Shown: one piece after another, positions 1 to 10,805 of the stretch
Numbering within the stretch: the stretch's first letter is position 1
Layout: the number at the start of each line of letters is the position of its first letter
NCBI GenBank assembly: GCA_948144175.1
Contig: CANXME010000105.1
Span: 868,001-932,000 of the forward strand
Origin: Closterium sp. NIES-65
Lineage: Eukaryota; Streptophyta; Zygnematophyceae; Desmidiales; Closteriaceae
DNA: 64,000 nucleotides
Reading direction: 5' to 3'
Position numbers and translations under genes: made by a program
Notes under the pieces: generated by a model
Told to the model about the DNA's origin: nothing
Database searches by the model: none
What the model saw: the letters and a program-made list of their open reading frames with translations, nothing else

Positions 1-227
1 ATCGTCGCAGGAGAGAGGCACATTTGGCCTCAAATGTGCTTGTCCCAGGGCACTGTAGCAGGAAGAGAAAGAAACAATCGGAAAAAAACAAAAGATTCGC
101 TCACCCTGCTGTTGGGGAAATCCAACTTAAAAAAAAAAAAAACGAAGAAAGTATTTTTTAATCTAGTAACCCTTTCCTTTGTAGGGTCCAATGTTGGCCC
201 GTGAACAGTGAACCCAGGTGGAATCAG
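1..227. other. host DNA left of the retroelement nest
   Basis: No gene is visible. There is an A-rich run near 129-142. The last five bases, ATCAG (223-227), are one copy of the target duplication of element A; the other is 20166-20170, so this stretch was continuous with 20171 before the insertions. Confidence 0.7.
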
Positions 228-358
228 TGTCAGAACATTATAGCTTATGCTTTTGTGTAGGCTGTAGTGGGGTATCCCATAGGGGGTACAACCCAATTAG
301 GGTTAGTACTTGTACCCACTTCATTCATAGTTCATTCATTCTCGTTTCAGTTTTCTCA
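228..358 (+). repeat. 5' LTR of element A (131 bp)
   Basis: Begins TGTCAGAACATT and ends TTTTCTCA (TG...CA). It matches 20035-20165 except for about four substitutions, and it matches the LTRs of element B more distantly. It is unusually short for a copia LTR. Confidence 0.95.
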
Positions 359-374
359 TGGTATCAAGGAGGTT
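359..374 (+). other. primer binding site of element A
   Basis: TGGTATCAAGGAGG directly follows the 5' LTR. The first eight bases match the complement of the initiator methionine tRNA 3' end, the usual copia primer. Confidence 0.8.
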
Positions 375-1313
375 CCCTCGTGGGAACTGTTCCTAGGGCC
401 CTACTACTGCTTCCGCTGCTACTCGATCTGTCGCACGCCCCGTGGCGTGCGACCTATTTGGCGCGCGGCGATTTTCTTTCTGGCACGCGCCCCGAGGCGC
501 GCGGTCCCGCTACCCCGTCGCGCCGCCCTAGCGACCGCGTCGAGCCGCCCTTCCCGGCCCCGGCGCCACCTCGGCTGGCCCCGTCGCCTACCCCGGCGAC
601 CCCGACGCCGCCCTTCCCGACCCGGCCCCGCCTCTGCTGGCCCCGTCGCCTGCCCCTGCGGCCCCGGCTCCGCCCTTCCAGGCCCCGGCGCCACCTCGGC
701 TGGCCCCGTCGCCTACCCCGGCGACCCCAACGCCGCTCTTCCCGACCCGGCCCCACCTCTACTGGCCCCGTCGCCTACCCCTGCGGCCCCGGCGCTGCCC
801 TTCCCGGCCCCGGCGCCACCTCTGCTGGCCCCGGCGCCGCCTCTGCTGGTCCGGACGCCTACCCTGCGGCCCCAGCGCCACCTCTGCTGGCCCCGTTGCC
901 GCTCCACCCGGCCCCGCCGCCGTCCCCAAGCGGCCCCGCCGCCACCACCGAGCCGCCGGCGCCGCCGAGCTAGTGCCGAGCCACCCGAGCCACCCGAGCC
1001 GCCCGAGCCGCAGCGCCACCTCAACCGCCCGAATCGCCGAGTCGCCGAGCCGCCGCGCTGCAGTTGCTGCCGAGCCGCCGTACCGCTGAGTCGCCCGAGT
1101 CGCCCGAGCCGCTGAGCCGCAGTTGCTGCAGTGCCGCCGTGCCGCCGAGCCGCCCGAGCCGCCCGCACCGCCGAGTCGCCGAGTCGCCGAGTCGTCGAGC
1201 CTGCTCTTCCCACCACTGGTGAGCCCCTGCCTTACTAGCGCGCTGCCTGCCGCATGCTTGGCTGCCTACCTTACTGCTGCTACTCCTGCTCCTGCTTCTA
1301 CTGGCGGAGCCAG
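375..1313 (+). repeat. GC-rich tandem-repeat leader of element A
   Basis: About 900 bp of imperfect repeats rich in GCCCCGGCGCC and GCCGAGCCGCCC units between the primer binding site and the coding region. It is open in several frames on both strands only because stop codons are rare at this base composition. Element B carries an equally long GC-rich leader, so this is a family trait and not a protein-coding stretch. Confidence 0.8.
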
Positions 1314-3604
1314 ATGCGGCCCCAGCAACGTCCGCGTGAGTCCCTCACGCCCCAGCAGCTGTGTGAGTGGTACGCTGGTTGGGGTTGTAGGGGTGGCGGC
1401 GCTACTACTGCTACTACTACTGGCGGCGGCCAGATGCAGCTCCAGCGACCCCCACGCGCGTCTCTCACGCCTCAGCAGCTTCGTGAGTGGTACGCTCAGA
1501 GTGGAGGGTCTCTCAGTTCTGTTCGCTGCTCTTACGTGATTCGCACTGGTGCTCGGACTGGTCAGCCTTGTGGGACGCCTAGTCACACACAGTCCCGCTG
1601 CTTCGCCCGTCTGAGCGACACCTGGCGTACCGAGTTTGGCGACGAGGCTGAGCTCCCCGATTGGGTGGAGTTGCTTAGGCAGAGGGTAGATATATTTGCT
1701 CTTGACTATGATGCTGTTCTCACTGCCATGTATGCATTGCCTACTAGTGCTGACCGTGCCGGTCACCTGTGCGTACCGCCTGACCCGGGTATCGAGCCTG
1801 CTGCTCTACCTGCTGGTGAGGCTGCTGCTCTGGGTGCTAGTGTGTCCCCTGCTCCAGGTACAGGTGCGGCTGCTGCTCTAGGTGCTAGTGAGTCTACTTC
1901 CTCAGGTGCGGGTGAGTCTGCTCTCTCAGGTACCGCGTCGGCTCCGGCCTCTCACACCTTCACCCTTGACTCGGGGGCTTCCCGCTCCTTCTTTCAAGAC
2001 CGCACCACACTCACGCCGCTTGGTCGGCCAGATGTAGTCTCTCTGGAAGACCCCTCTGGGGGCCCTGTCCTTGCTCACTTCTCCACTGTCCTCCCGTGTG
2101 TGGCGGCCCCCTCTGGCACCCTGTCTGATCTTTACCTCCCCTCGTTCTCTACGAACTTGGTGAGTGGTGCTGACCTACAGGATGCGGGGGTTCACCAGTT
2201 CACTCCTGCGAGTCAGCGGGTGACCCACTGCACGGACGCTCGGACAGGCCGACACCTGGCCACGTTTACTCGTCGGCCGGGGTTGAGCCTGTACACACTT
2301 ACCACTGCGTCTCCTCCAGTCCCTGCGTCTGGTCAGGTAGCTGCATCGAGTCAGGTGTTTGCTGCAGCGTCCAGGTCTGGTCCTGAGTCTGCCCCCTGCT
2401 CGTGTCGCCTCCTGTCTCACGAGACTCTCCTCTGGCACCACCGCCTTGGTCACCCCTCCCTGCTTCGTCTCCGAGGCATGGCCTCACGTGTCCTTGTCTC
2501 TGGTCTTCCCCGGTCCCTCCCTCCCCTTCCTTCTGGGCCTGGCCCTTCCTGTGTCCCCTGTGTCGAGGGGCGGCAGCGGGCTGCCCCTCACTCCTCCCAG
2601 TTTTCTCCGACAGAGGCCCCGCTGCAGACACTTCACATGGACGTGTGGGGCCCGGCCCGCGTCCGTGGACAGGGTCACGAGCGCTACTTCCTGTTGGTGG
2701 TTGACGACTACTCGCGTTACACCACAATCTTCCCCTTGCGCAGCAAGGGTGATGTCACTGAGGTGTTGATCGACTGGATCCGCACAGCTCGTCTCCAGCT
2801 CAGGCGGAGCTTCGGCTCGGACTTTCCTGTTCTGCGTCTGCACTCTGACAGAGGCGGAGAGTTCTCCTCTGGCCTTCTGCGAGCCTACTGCCGTGCAAGA
2901 GGCATCCGCCAGACCTTCACGCTTCCGGACTCTCCACAGCAAAATGGGATTGCTGAGCGCCGCATTGGCATGGTCATGGACGTCGCCCGTACGTCCATGA
3001 TGCATGTGGCTGCCCCCCATTTTCTGTGGCCGTTTGCGGTCCGGTACGCGGCGCATCAGATCAACCTTCAGCCCTGGGTCTCCATTCCAGAGACCTCCCC
3101 AGCCTTGCTGTGGACGGGGAAGGTTGGCGATGCGTCTGCGTTCCGTGTCTGGGGATCTCGGGCGTTTGTTCGCGACTTGTCTGCGGACAAGCTGTCCCCT
3201 CGTGCTGCTCCTTGCGTCTTCCTGGGTTTCCCCCCTGACGCGCCAGGGTGGCAGTTCTACCACCCCACCTCTCGCCGTGTTCTGTCCTCCCAGGACGTCA
3301 CGTTCGACGAGTCGGTCCCCTACTACCGTCTCTTCCCCTACCGCACTCCGTCCCTCCCCCCGCCACCGCTCTTCCTTGTGCCAAGTCCCCCCCCGGTAGA
3401 CCCCCTCCCCCCTCAGGGTCCTGCCCCTTCAGGTGTGTCCGAGGTAGACGCTGTGAGCCTGTCGAGGTCGCTGGTGACTCTGGTGCTGCTGAGGGTGTTG
3501 AGCCTAGGGTTGCTGACTCTGGAGGTGCTGACTCTGGGGGTGCTGAGCGAGTGGGTACTACGACTAGGGGTGCTGAGCCTGGGGGTGCTGAGTCTGGGGG
3601 TGCT
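1314..3604 (+). pseudogene. Element A gag end, protease and integrase (first half of pol)
   Basis: Reads from ATG 1314. Seen in order: two copies of a TPQQLxEWYA motif; a Cys/His cluster (C-S-Y-V, then CG, H, CF) at about 1530-1600; an aspartic protease motif LDSGAS near 1967; an HHCC integrase zinc site (HHRLGH, then CVPC) at 2430-2560; and integrase acidic residues in MDVWGP (about 2640), SDRGGEF (about 2850) and AERRIG (about 2950). The UBN2-type gag N-terminus present in element B is absent. Relative to B, one base is missing near 3450, after which the reading frame shifts; element B then interrupts at 3604. Confidence 0.9.
3600..3604. other. target site duplication of element B (left copy)
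   Basis: GTGCT immediately left of element B; the matching copy is 10936-10940. Confidence 0.9.
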
Positions 3605-3734
3605 TGTGAAACAAGTGAACAGGAATGGAATGACTAAGTCAGAGTTGGGTACAAATACAACCCTAGAAAGCTGTACCCCATATGTGCTACCCCACTATTG
3701 CCTACAAACATGCATCAGCTATAATACTCTGACA
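3605..3734 (-). repeat. 3' LTR of element B
   Basis: 130 bp, TG...CA on the minus strand, same as 10806-10935 apart from one base near 3699. Confidence 0.95.
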
Positions 3735-3945
3735 CACCCCCATAGGCTAAGTGAGGGAGAACAAGGGGTCACAAGACCAGTCAAGCAAAGCAAAGCAAAG
3801 CAAGCTCAGGGTGGATCACAAAGTCACCACACAGTCCGAGCACAAGAGCAGGGCCAGAGGCCAGTTCACATGCAGGAGTACAGACATATATATAAAACTA
3901 GACAAGCAAGAGCAGGTATATATATATGTCACAGTACAAGTGAAG

Positions 3946-6900
3946 TCAAGAGGAGAGCAAGTGAGGCAAGACAGGTACAAGACCCAGCTGGGTGCAAAAG
4001 CGCTGATGGTCACAAGGCGCGAGTGGCTTGGTGAACACATCAGCAGTGTTGGCCTCAGAGGCCACGTACGCAAGTCGCAACTGACCACGCTGCTGCAGCT
4101 CACGAGCAAGGAAGTAGCGGAGAGCAATGTGCTTCGTTCTGTGCTCCAAGCGCTGCTCTCGACACAAGGCCAGCATGGCCTTGTTGTCTACGTACAGCAC
4201 TGGAGGAGAACGAGGCGGCTCTCCAAGGTCAGTCAACAGGTAGGTGAGCCAGCGAAGCTCCTGTGCAGCCATGGCCCTGGCGTAGATCTCAGCCTCACAA
4301 CTGGAGCCGAGAACCGAAGACGAGCGAGTAGACCGCCACGAGACAGAGCCGGAACCAAGGCTGAAGGTGTAACCCTGTGACGACCGCTGCGTAGCCTGGT
4401 CGTCAGCCCAAGAAGCGTCCGCGTGGCCGGTAAGGACCACTGGACTCCGCCCTCCAAGCACTAGCCCCATGCCCGACGTACTGCACAGGTAGCGCAATAC
4501 CCTCTTCGCTGCAGCCATGTGCTCCGGTCTGTGTCTCCCAGGAGCAACATAGCGTGCAAGAATGCTCAGAGGGTATGCAAGGTCAGGTCGTGTGCAGGTC
4601 ATCAGGTACATGAGGCAGCCAACAAGCTCTGCATACGGACCACTCGACTCTACGGACTCATCCGAAGGCAGAGCTGAGAGTGAGTGGCGAGTAGGCAGAG
4701 GAGTGGCCTGAGGCGAGGAGTACGTGAAGCCGAAGCGCTGAAGGACCTGCTGCACCATGTGTGACTGAGTCAAGGTAATGGTGCGGCGTGCTCTGTCCCG
4801 AGTGATCTGCAAGCCAAGGTAGCTGCGCAGTTCACCCAGGTCTGTGCACGTGTGTCTCTTCAGCAGCTCGGACTTCACGTAGGCGAGTCCAGTAGTGTCT
4901 GCTGTGGCAAAGACCAAGTCGTCGACGTACACTAGGATGTAGAACGGCGGCAGGGAAGTGTCGGTGCGAAGAAACAGCGACGGGTCAGCAGTAGAAGGAG
5001 CAAACCCAAGAGCCGCAAGTGTAGTCCTCAGTGTGTCGTGCCACTCACGCGGTGCGTGGCGGAGACCGTAGACTGGCCGTCGGAGGCTCCACTGGGTGCC
5101 AGGAGGGAAAGTCCCAGTGAAGCCAGGTGGACGGCGAAGCCAGATCTCCTCGTGCAGGCTACCCTGCAAGAACGCAGTGCTGAAGTCGAGAGAGTGAAGC
5201 TCGTAGTCGCGCTGAGCGGCTATGTGCAGCAGCACCCGAAGAGTAGTCATCTTCGGGGTGGGAGAGAAGGTCTGAAAGTAGTCAACTCCCTGCCGCTGAC
5301 TGAAGCCACGAGCAACGTACCGTGCCTTGAAGACAGGTGGAGAGCCCGACAGCCGCTTCACCCTGAAGATCCACATGCCACTGACGATGTTCGCCCCAGG
5401 AGGGGGAACCGCGTCAACGTAGGTGCCTGTGGACTTCCAGGAAGCCATCTCTGCATCCATAGCTGCCTGCCACTGAGAGGAGTAGGGACCCTCTACGGCC
5501 TCCGCGTAAGAACGCGGAGTCGGGATGTCTAGTGCATCCGGGTCTCCCTCAGGAGCAAGCAGTACAGACGCGAGATGAGGTGAAGCAGCCGCTAGACACT
5601 GTAACTCCTCCTGCCTGTCCTTTAGGACGTTCGTGCCAAGAGCACACTCACCCCCGACGGACGGAGGACAGACAGACGCAGACTCAGCAACAAGACTAGC
5701 AGCGTAGTTGAGACGACAGCGAGCAGCAAAGTCGACGAGCTCAGCGACTAGAGCAGACGCAGTAGTGGACTCAAAAGAGGGGTCAGTGACGACAGTAGCA
5801 AGCAGACACGTGACAGTAGGACTGGCAGCACGAAGAGAGTCCGACTCAGGGTCGGCAAGCGCAGAAAGAGAGGACTCAGGAGGAGAAGGCAAAGGGGCAC
5901 GCAGAGGAGCAGTAGACGGGCGCAAAGACATCCGGTGCGTGCCAGGGACAGGAGGAGGACGCTGACGCGAACTGCGACCACTAGCGCGAGCAGCACGAAC
6001 AGGCGACGCGGGACGAGACGCAGGCTCACGACGCTCAGCAAGACCTCCAGTAGGACAAGTGTAAGGAGAGGGAGCAGGCAGTGGAGAGGAAGGCTCCAGC
6101 AGGGACTGCGACTGGACAGGCGGTGAACCCTCTACTAGAGGAGAAAGACCAAGAACCTGCTGCAGGAGCGGAACGAAGTACGGCCGAGGCCGCGCGGCAG
6201 CTCCAGACTCAGCAGGGACAGCACCAGCACCCTCAGCGACAGCACCAGCGCCACCCACACCTCCAGCGGCAGGACCAACAGTAGTAGGCTCAGCACCAAC
6301 GCCCTCAGCAGCTCCAGCTCCAGGAGGACCCGCAGGTCCAGCAGCTCCGGGACCAGCAGCACCCGCACCCTCGACGGTCGAAGAAGCTCCAGCACCAGCT
6401 CCAGCAGCACCTCCAGACTCAGCAGCACGCCTCCAGCGGCGAGCGAACCACTCGCGCAGCTCCTGTGGAGAGAGGGGCTCCCGGCGAGACGCAGCAGCAG
6501 GAGAAACCCCAGGCTCAGCAGCTCCAGACGCAGCACCCCCAGGCTCAGCAGCTCCCAGCTCAGCACCCCCAGGCTCAGCAGCTCCCGACCCAGCACCCCT
6601 AGACCCAGCACCTCCAGGCACAGCACCCCCCGGCTCAGCACTCCCAGGCTCCGCACCCTCCGCAGTAGCACCCTCAGGCCCAGCACCCCCAGCAGTAGCA
6701 CCCCCAGGCTCAGCACCCACGCGCACAGCACCCCCAGAGTCAGCACCCCCAGGCTCAGCACCCGCAGCAGCACCAGAGTCACCAGTAACCTCGACCGGGT
6801 CAACGGCGTCTACCTGGGACACACCTGAGGGGGCAGGAACCTGAGGGGGGAGGGGGTCTACCGGGGGGGGAACCGGCACAAGGAAGTCCGGGGGAGGGGG

Positions 6901-8259
6901 GAGGGAAGGAGTGCGGTAGGGGAAGAGACGGTAGAAGGGGACTGACTCGTCGAACGTGACGTCCTGGGAGGACAGAACACGACGAGAGGAGGGGTGGTAA
7001 AACTGCCACCCTGGGGCGTCAGAGGGGAAGCCAAGGAAGACACAGGGAGCAGCACGAGGGGACAGCTTGTCCGAAGACAAGTCGCGGACAAACGCCCGAG
7101 ATCCCCAGACACGGAACACAGACGCATCGCCAACCTTCCCCGTCCACAGCAAGGCTGGGGACATCGCAGGCCGAGAGACCCGGGGGTGAAGGTTGAGCTG
7201 ATGCGCCGCGTACCTCACCGCAAACGGCCACAGAAAATGGGGGGCAGCCGCATGCATCATGGACGTACGAGCGACATCCATGACCATGCCAATGCGGCGC
7301 TCAGCAATCCCATTTTGCTGTGGTGAGTCCGGTAGCGTGAAGGTCTGGCGAATCCCCCGTGCACGACAGTAGTCCCGCAGAAGGCGAGAAGAGAACTCTC
7401 CGCCTCTGTCCGAGTGCAGACGCAGAACAGGAAAGTCCGAGCCGAAGCTCTTCCTGAGCTGGAGACGAGCCTCGCGGATCCAGTCGATCAGCACCTCAGT
7501 GACCGCACCCTTGCTGCGCAAGGGGAGGACTGTGGTGTAACGCGAGTAATCGTCAACCACCAACAGGAAGTAGCGCTCGTGACCCTGCCCACGGACGGGG
7601 GCTGGGCCCCACACATCCATGTGAAGTGTCTGCAGGGGAGCCTCTGTCGGGGGGAAGTGGGAGGAGTGAGGAGTAGCCCGGAGGCGACCCTCGACACAGG
7701 GGACACAGGTTGGTCCTGGCCCGGAGGGGAGAGGAGGGAGAGACTGGGGAAGACCAGAGACAAGGACACGGGAAGCCATGCTCCGAAGACGGGGCAAGGA
7801 GGGGTGGCCAAGACGGTGGTGCCACAGGAGAGTCTCGTGAGACAGGAGGCGACAAGAATAGGGGGCAGACTCAGGACCTGACCGGGACGCAGCAGCAAGC
7901 ACCTGACCCGACGCAGCCACCTGACCAGACGCAGGGACAGGAGGAGACTCAACGGTCAGGGTGTAGAGACTCGACCCCGGCCGACGCGAGAACGTGGCCA
8001 GGTGTCGGCCTGTGCGTGCCTCCATGCAGTGGGTCACCCGCTGACTCGCAGGAGTGAACTGGTGAACCCCCACATCCTGCAGGTCCGCTCCACTCACCAA
8101 GTTCGTAGAGAACGAGGGAAGGTACAGACCAGACAGGGTGCCCGAAGGGGCAGCCGGACACGGGAGGACAGTGGAGAAGTGAGACAGGACAGGACCCCCA
8201 GAGGGGTCAGCAAGGGAGACCGCAACCGGCCGGCCGAGCGGCGTAAGGGTAGTGCGGTC
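3946..8259 (-). CDS. Element B integrase, reverse transcriptase and RNase H
   Basis: About 1440 codons open to the stop at 3946-3948, downstream of an in-frame UGA at 8260-8262. Seen in order: GAG-pre-integrase HHCC site (HHRLGH and CVPC), integrase core (MDVWGP, SDRGGEF, AERRIG), a long Gly/Ala/Pro/Glu-rich linker made of EPGGA-like repeats (about 6440-6790), the copia RT with the YVDD catalytic motif (ILVYVDDLVF), and RNase H with GSSCEAE and the C-terminal ADVFTK motif. This part looks intact. It copies element RNA and integrates the product inside virus-like particles. Confidence 0.93.
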   Translation of the reverse strand, partial: DRTTLTPLGRPVAVSLADPSGGPVLSHFSTVLPCPAAPSGTLSGLYLPSFSTNLVSGADLQDVGVHQFTPASQRVTHCMEARTGRHLATFSRRPGSSLYTLTVESPPVPASGQVAASGQVLAAASRSGPESAPYSCRLLSHETLLWHHRLGHPSLPRLRSMASRVLVSGLPQSLPPLPSGPGPTCVPCVEGRLRATPHSSHFPPTEAPLQTLHMDVWGPAPVRGQGHERYFLLVVDDYSRYTTVLPLRSKGAVTEVLIDWIREARLQLRKSFGSDFPVLRLHSDRGGEFSSRLLRDYCRARGIRQTFTLPDSPQQNGIAERRIGMVMDVARTSMMHAAAPHFLWPFAVRYAAHQLNLHPRVSRPAMSPALLWTGKVGDASVFRVWGSRAFVRDLSSDKLSPRAAPCVFLGFPSDAPGWQFYHPSSRRVLSSQDVTFDESVPFYRLFPYRTPSLPPPPDFLVPVPPPVDPLPPQVPAPSGVSQVDAVDPVEVTGDSGAAAGAEPGGADSGGAVRVGAEPGGATAGGAGPEGATAEGAEPGSAEPGGAVPGGAGSRGAGSGAAEPGGAELGAAEPGGAASGAAEPGVSPAAASRREPLSPQELREWFARRWRRAAESGGAAGAGAGASSTVEGAGAAGPGAAGPAGPPGAGAAEGVGAEPTTVGPAAGGVGGAGAVAEGAGAVPAESGAAARPRPYFVPLLQQVLGLSPLVEGSPPVQSQSLLEPSSPLPAPSPYTCPTGGLAERREPASRPASPVRAARASGRSSRQRPPPVPGTHRMSLRPSTAPLRAPLPSPPESSLSALADPESDSLRAASPTVTCLLATVVTDPSFESTTASALVAELVDFAARCRLNYAASLVAESASVCPPSVGGECALGTNVLKDRQEELQCLAAASPHLASVLLAPEGDPDALDIPTPRSYAEAVEGPYSSQWQAAMDAEMASWKSTGTYVDAVPPPGANIVSGMWIFRVKRLSGSPPVFKARYVARGFSQRQGVDYFQTFSPTPKMTTLRVLLHIAAQRDYELHSLDFSTAFLQGSLHEEIWLRRPPGFTGTFPPGTQWSLRRPVYGLRHAPREWHDTLRTTLAALGFAPSTADPSLFLRTDTSLPPFYILVYVDDLVFATADTTGLAYVKSELLKRHTCTDLGELRSYLGLQITRDRARRTITLTQSHMVQQVLQRFGFTYSSPQATPLPTRHSLSALPSDESVESSGPYAELVGCLMYLMTCTRPDLAYPLSILARYVAPGRHRPEHMAAAKRVLRYLCSTSGMGLVLGGRSPVVLTGHADASWADDQATQRSSQGYTFSLGSGSVSWRSTRSSSVLGSSCEAEIYARAMAAQELRWLTYLLTDLGEPPRSPPVLYVDNKAMLALCREQRLEHRTKHIALRYFLARELQQRGQLRLAYVASEANTADVFTKPLAPCDHQRFCTQLGLVPVLPHLLSS

Positions 8260-8979
8260 TCAAAAGAAGGAGCGAGAAGCCCCGGAGTCAAGTGTGAAAG
8301 TGAGGGAGGACGAGGACGACGCAGTACCTGAGAGCGCAGTCTCACCAGTACCTGAGAGCACAGACGCACTGGCACCTAGAGCAGCAGCCTCACAAGCACC
8401 TAGCGCAGCAGTACCAATGCCCGGGTTGGGCTGGAAACACCGGTAACCCTCATTCTCCTCACTATAATCCACAGCATACATAGCAGCAAGGATAGCATCA
8501 AAATCAAGATCAAAGATCGCTACACCAGCCCTTAGAAGCTCATCCCAGCGAGGGATCTCACTAGCCCCAGGGAACTGCTGACGCCAAGCGTCCGTCAGGC
8601 GGCCAAAGCAGCGCTGGGTGGCGTGGGCACCCCCACACTACTCACCCGCGCGGTCGCCGGAACGAAGAACGTAGGTGCAGGGACCAGTACCCCCACCCCT
8701 CTGACGCCCAGCGTACCACTCACGAAGCTGCTGAGGCGGAGGAATGTCCCGCGAGCGCTGCTGCTGCTGCCGCTGCGAGCGCTGGCCACCACCACCGCCG
8801 CTACGCTGCTGGGTACCACCCCGACCAGCTCCACCTCCTCCACCACCACCGCCTCCTCCGCTGCCGCCTCCACCGCCTCCACCTCCGCCGCCTCCACCTC
8901 CGCCGCTGCCTCCACCACCACCGCTGGCACCACCACCACCGTCTCCGCCGCTGCTGCCACCACCACCACCACCCCCGCC
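8260..8979 (-). pseudogene. Element B Cys/His cluster and protease segment with two stop codons
   Basis: Same frame as the downstream pol. It holds the PQQLREWYAG motif, a Cys/His cluster like that of element A, and the protease motif LDSGAS. A UAG at 8638-8640 falls inside the Cys/His cluster where element A has a sense codon, and a UGA at 8260-8262 follows the protease motif where element A has CAA. Both look like point mutations. Confidence 0.8.
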
Positions 8980-9848
8980 ACTAGTCCGCCGCCACCCCCA
9001 CTCCCTCCGCCGCCACCGCCGCCACCGCCACCGCCCCCTCCAGCTCCACCCGCGCCCTTGCCCCCCTTGCCCTTGCTGGAGCGACGTCTCCCACTAGGGG
9101 TAGACGCCGCGCCGACCGACTCAAGACCAAGCAGGTCGGCAGCAGCAGCAGAGGCAACAGAGGGCAGCAAGGGGGAAGGAGAGCACCCCTCAAAGATGGG
9201 GGTGCAAGGGTCACCATGAGAAGCACCTACAGCGACTATGCTCTTCTCCGCTGCGAGGAGGGCCTTCTCGAGGAGGTCGACGGTGAGGGTGGTGGGACAG
9301 ACTGCGAGAAAGTGGTCCCTGACGACGCGAAGGGAGTCAGGGAGGCGCGCGACTACGTAGTAGAGAGCGATGTACATGGGGGGTGGGTTCTTAGCGCAGA
9401 ACTCAGCAGGAAGGGCGGCGCGGTAGCGAGTGTCACTAGTGCGGAGGTGCGTAATGAGGTCAGCAACAGTGGGAAAGGCAGAGAGGTCAGGAAAGAGGTA
9501 GGGAAGCATGAGACGGCTCAGTGCAGCAGTGGCAGGGGAGGAGTAGCGCGCAACTACAGCGTCGTACAAGGTCTGAGCACTCTTGTACTGACTAAAGTGC
9601 GCACGCTCAGAGGTAGGGAGGTGGTGACGCACAGCAAGACGTGCAGCAGCATCGCGGGTGGCCCACTGAGAGCGGACAGTGGGATCAGCATCAGCAGCAG
9701 GAGCAGGAGAGGCGCCAGAGGTGAGGTCAAAGAGAGAAAGGTCGTCATCCCTGTCGCACTGTAAGAACAGCTGCAGGTCGTCTAACCAGACCTCAAAATC
9801 AATGGCGCGACCCTCAGCGTCAAAAGCTAGGACACTAGGGGTAGCCAT
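8980..9848 (-). CDS. Element B gag (UBN2-type) N-terminal part
   Basis: Starts at ATG 9848 (MATPSVLAF); the frame is open further upstream but without an ATG. It has the LTR-polyprotein gag fold of copia elements (FEVWLDDLQLFL, TLYDAVVARY, AEKSIV) followed by a basic patch (GRRRSSKGKGGK) and a long poly-Gly tract. Within that tract, near 8985-9000, the frame that leads into pol differs from the gag frame, so a frameshift separates them. Element A has lost this whole domain. Confidence 0.85.
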
Positions 9849-9872
9849 GGCGACGACAGCGACGCAGTGCAA

Positions 9873-10788
9873 GCAGTAGGGAAAGAGCTCGCAGTGTCAG
9901 TGGGACTGTGCTCACCAGGCAGGGCAAGTCGTGCAGCTCTGCAGAAAGGCGGCTCAGCGACCGGGCGGCTCGGGTGCACAGCGGCTCGGCTCCCGGGCGG
10001 CTCGGCGGCTGGGCGGCTCGGGCGCAGGGCGGCTCGGCTCCCGGGCGGCTCGGCGGCAGGGCGGCTCGGGTGCAGGGCGGCTCGGCTCCCGGGCGGCTCG
10101 GCGGCAGGGCGGCTCGGGTCCCGGGCGGCTCGGCGTTGGGCGGCTCGGCTCCCGGGCGGTTCGGCTGCTGGGGCGGCTCGGCCGGGAGATGCAGGGGCGG
10201 GGCCGTCAGGTGCAGCGGCGGGTCGACCGGTGCAGCGGCGGGCCGGCAGGTGCAGCGGCGGGGCCGTAGGGTGCAGCGGCGGGCCGACCAGGTGAGGCGG
10301 CGGGCCGTAGGGTGCAGCGGCGGGCCGTAGGGTGCAGCGGCGGGCCGGCAGGTGCAGCGGCGGGGCCGTCAGGTGAAGCGGCGGGCCGCTGGGTGCAGCG
10401 GCGGGCCGGCAGGTGCAGCGGCGGGCCGGCAGGTGCAGCGGCGGGGCCGTCAGGTGAGGCGGCGGGCCGTAGGGTGCAGCGGCGGGCCGTAGGGTGCAGC
10501 GGCGGGCCGGCAGGGCCGCGTCAGAGGCGGCGGCGGGGCCGCGGCAGTGGAGGCGGCGGGGCCGCGTCAAGGAGGCGGCGGGGCCGCGACGAAGCGGGCG
10601 GCAGGGCCGCGTCAGAGCCGGCGGCGGGGCCGCGTCAAGCAGGCGGCAGGGCCGCGATCAGGAGAGGTGGCGGGGCCGCGTCTGAGGGACAGCGGGGCCG
10701 CGAGGGAAATGGCGACCCGAGGGGTCGCTAAAAAAAAGGCGCACCTCGGGGCGCGCTTCGGTGGGCCCTAAAAAACGGTCCTAAGGAA
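9873..10788 (-). repeat. GC-rich tandem-repeat leader of element B
   Basis: Two repeat types are visible: GCGGCTCGG/CTCCCGGGCG units (about 9950-10180) and a 20 bp unit around GGTGCAGCGGCGGGCC (about 10190-10510), then GCGGCGGGGCCGCGTC units to about 10700. Apparent long reading frames here on both strands are composition artefacts. Confidence 0.85.
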
Positions 10789-10805
10789 GGACCCGCTCTA
10801 TACCA

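Noticed and set aside
419-1216. Long open frames on both strands in 218-1216
   Set aside because: GC-rich repeat leader of element A; several overlapping frames are open at once and encode only Pro/Arg/Ala/Gly repeats.
5038-6284. Plus-strand frames of 60-164 codons in 5038-6284
   Set aside because: Antisense shadows of element B reverse transcriptase and linker.
6135-6803. Leu/Val-rich minus-strand frame resembling a membrane protein
   Set aside because: Out-of-frame reading of the EPGGA-type linker repeats of element B pol.
8623-9219. Thr/Ala/Pro-rich plus-strand protein of 198 codons
   Set aside because: It is the antisense of the poly-Gly tract of element B gag.
9867-10771. Long Gly/Arg/Ala-rich open frames on the plus strand
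   Set aside because: They are opposite the leader of element B and consist of translated 18-20 bp repeats.
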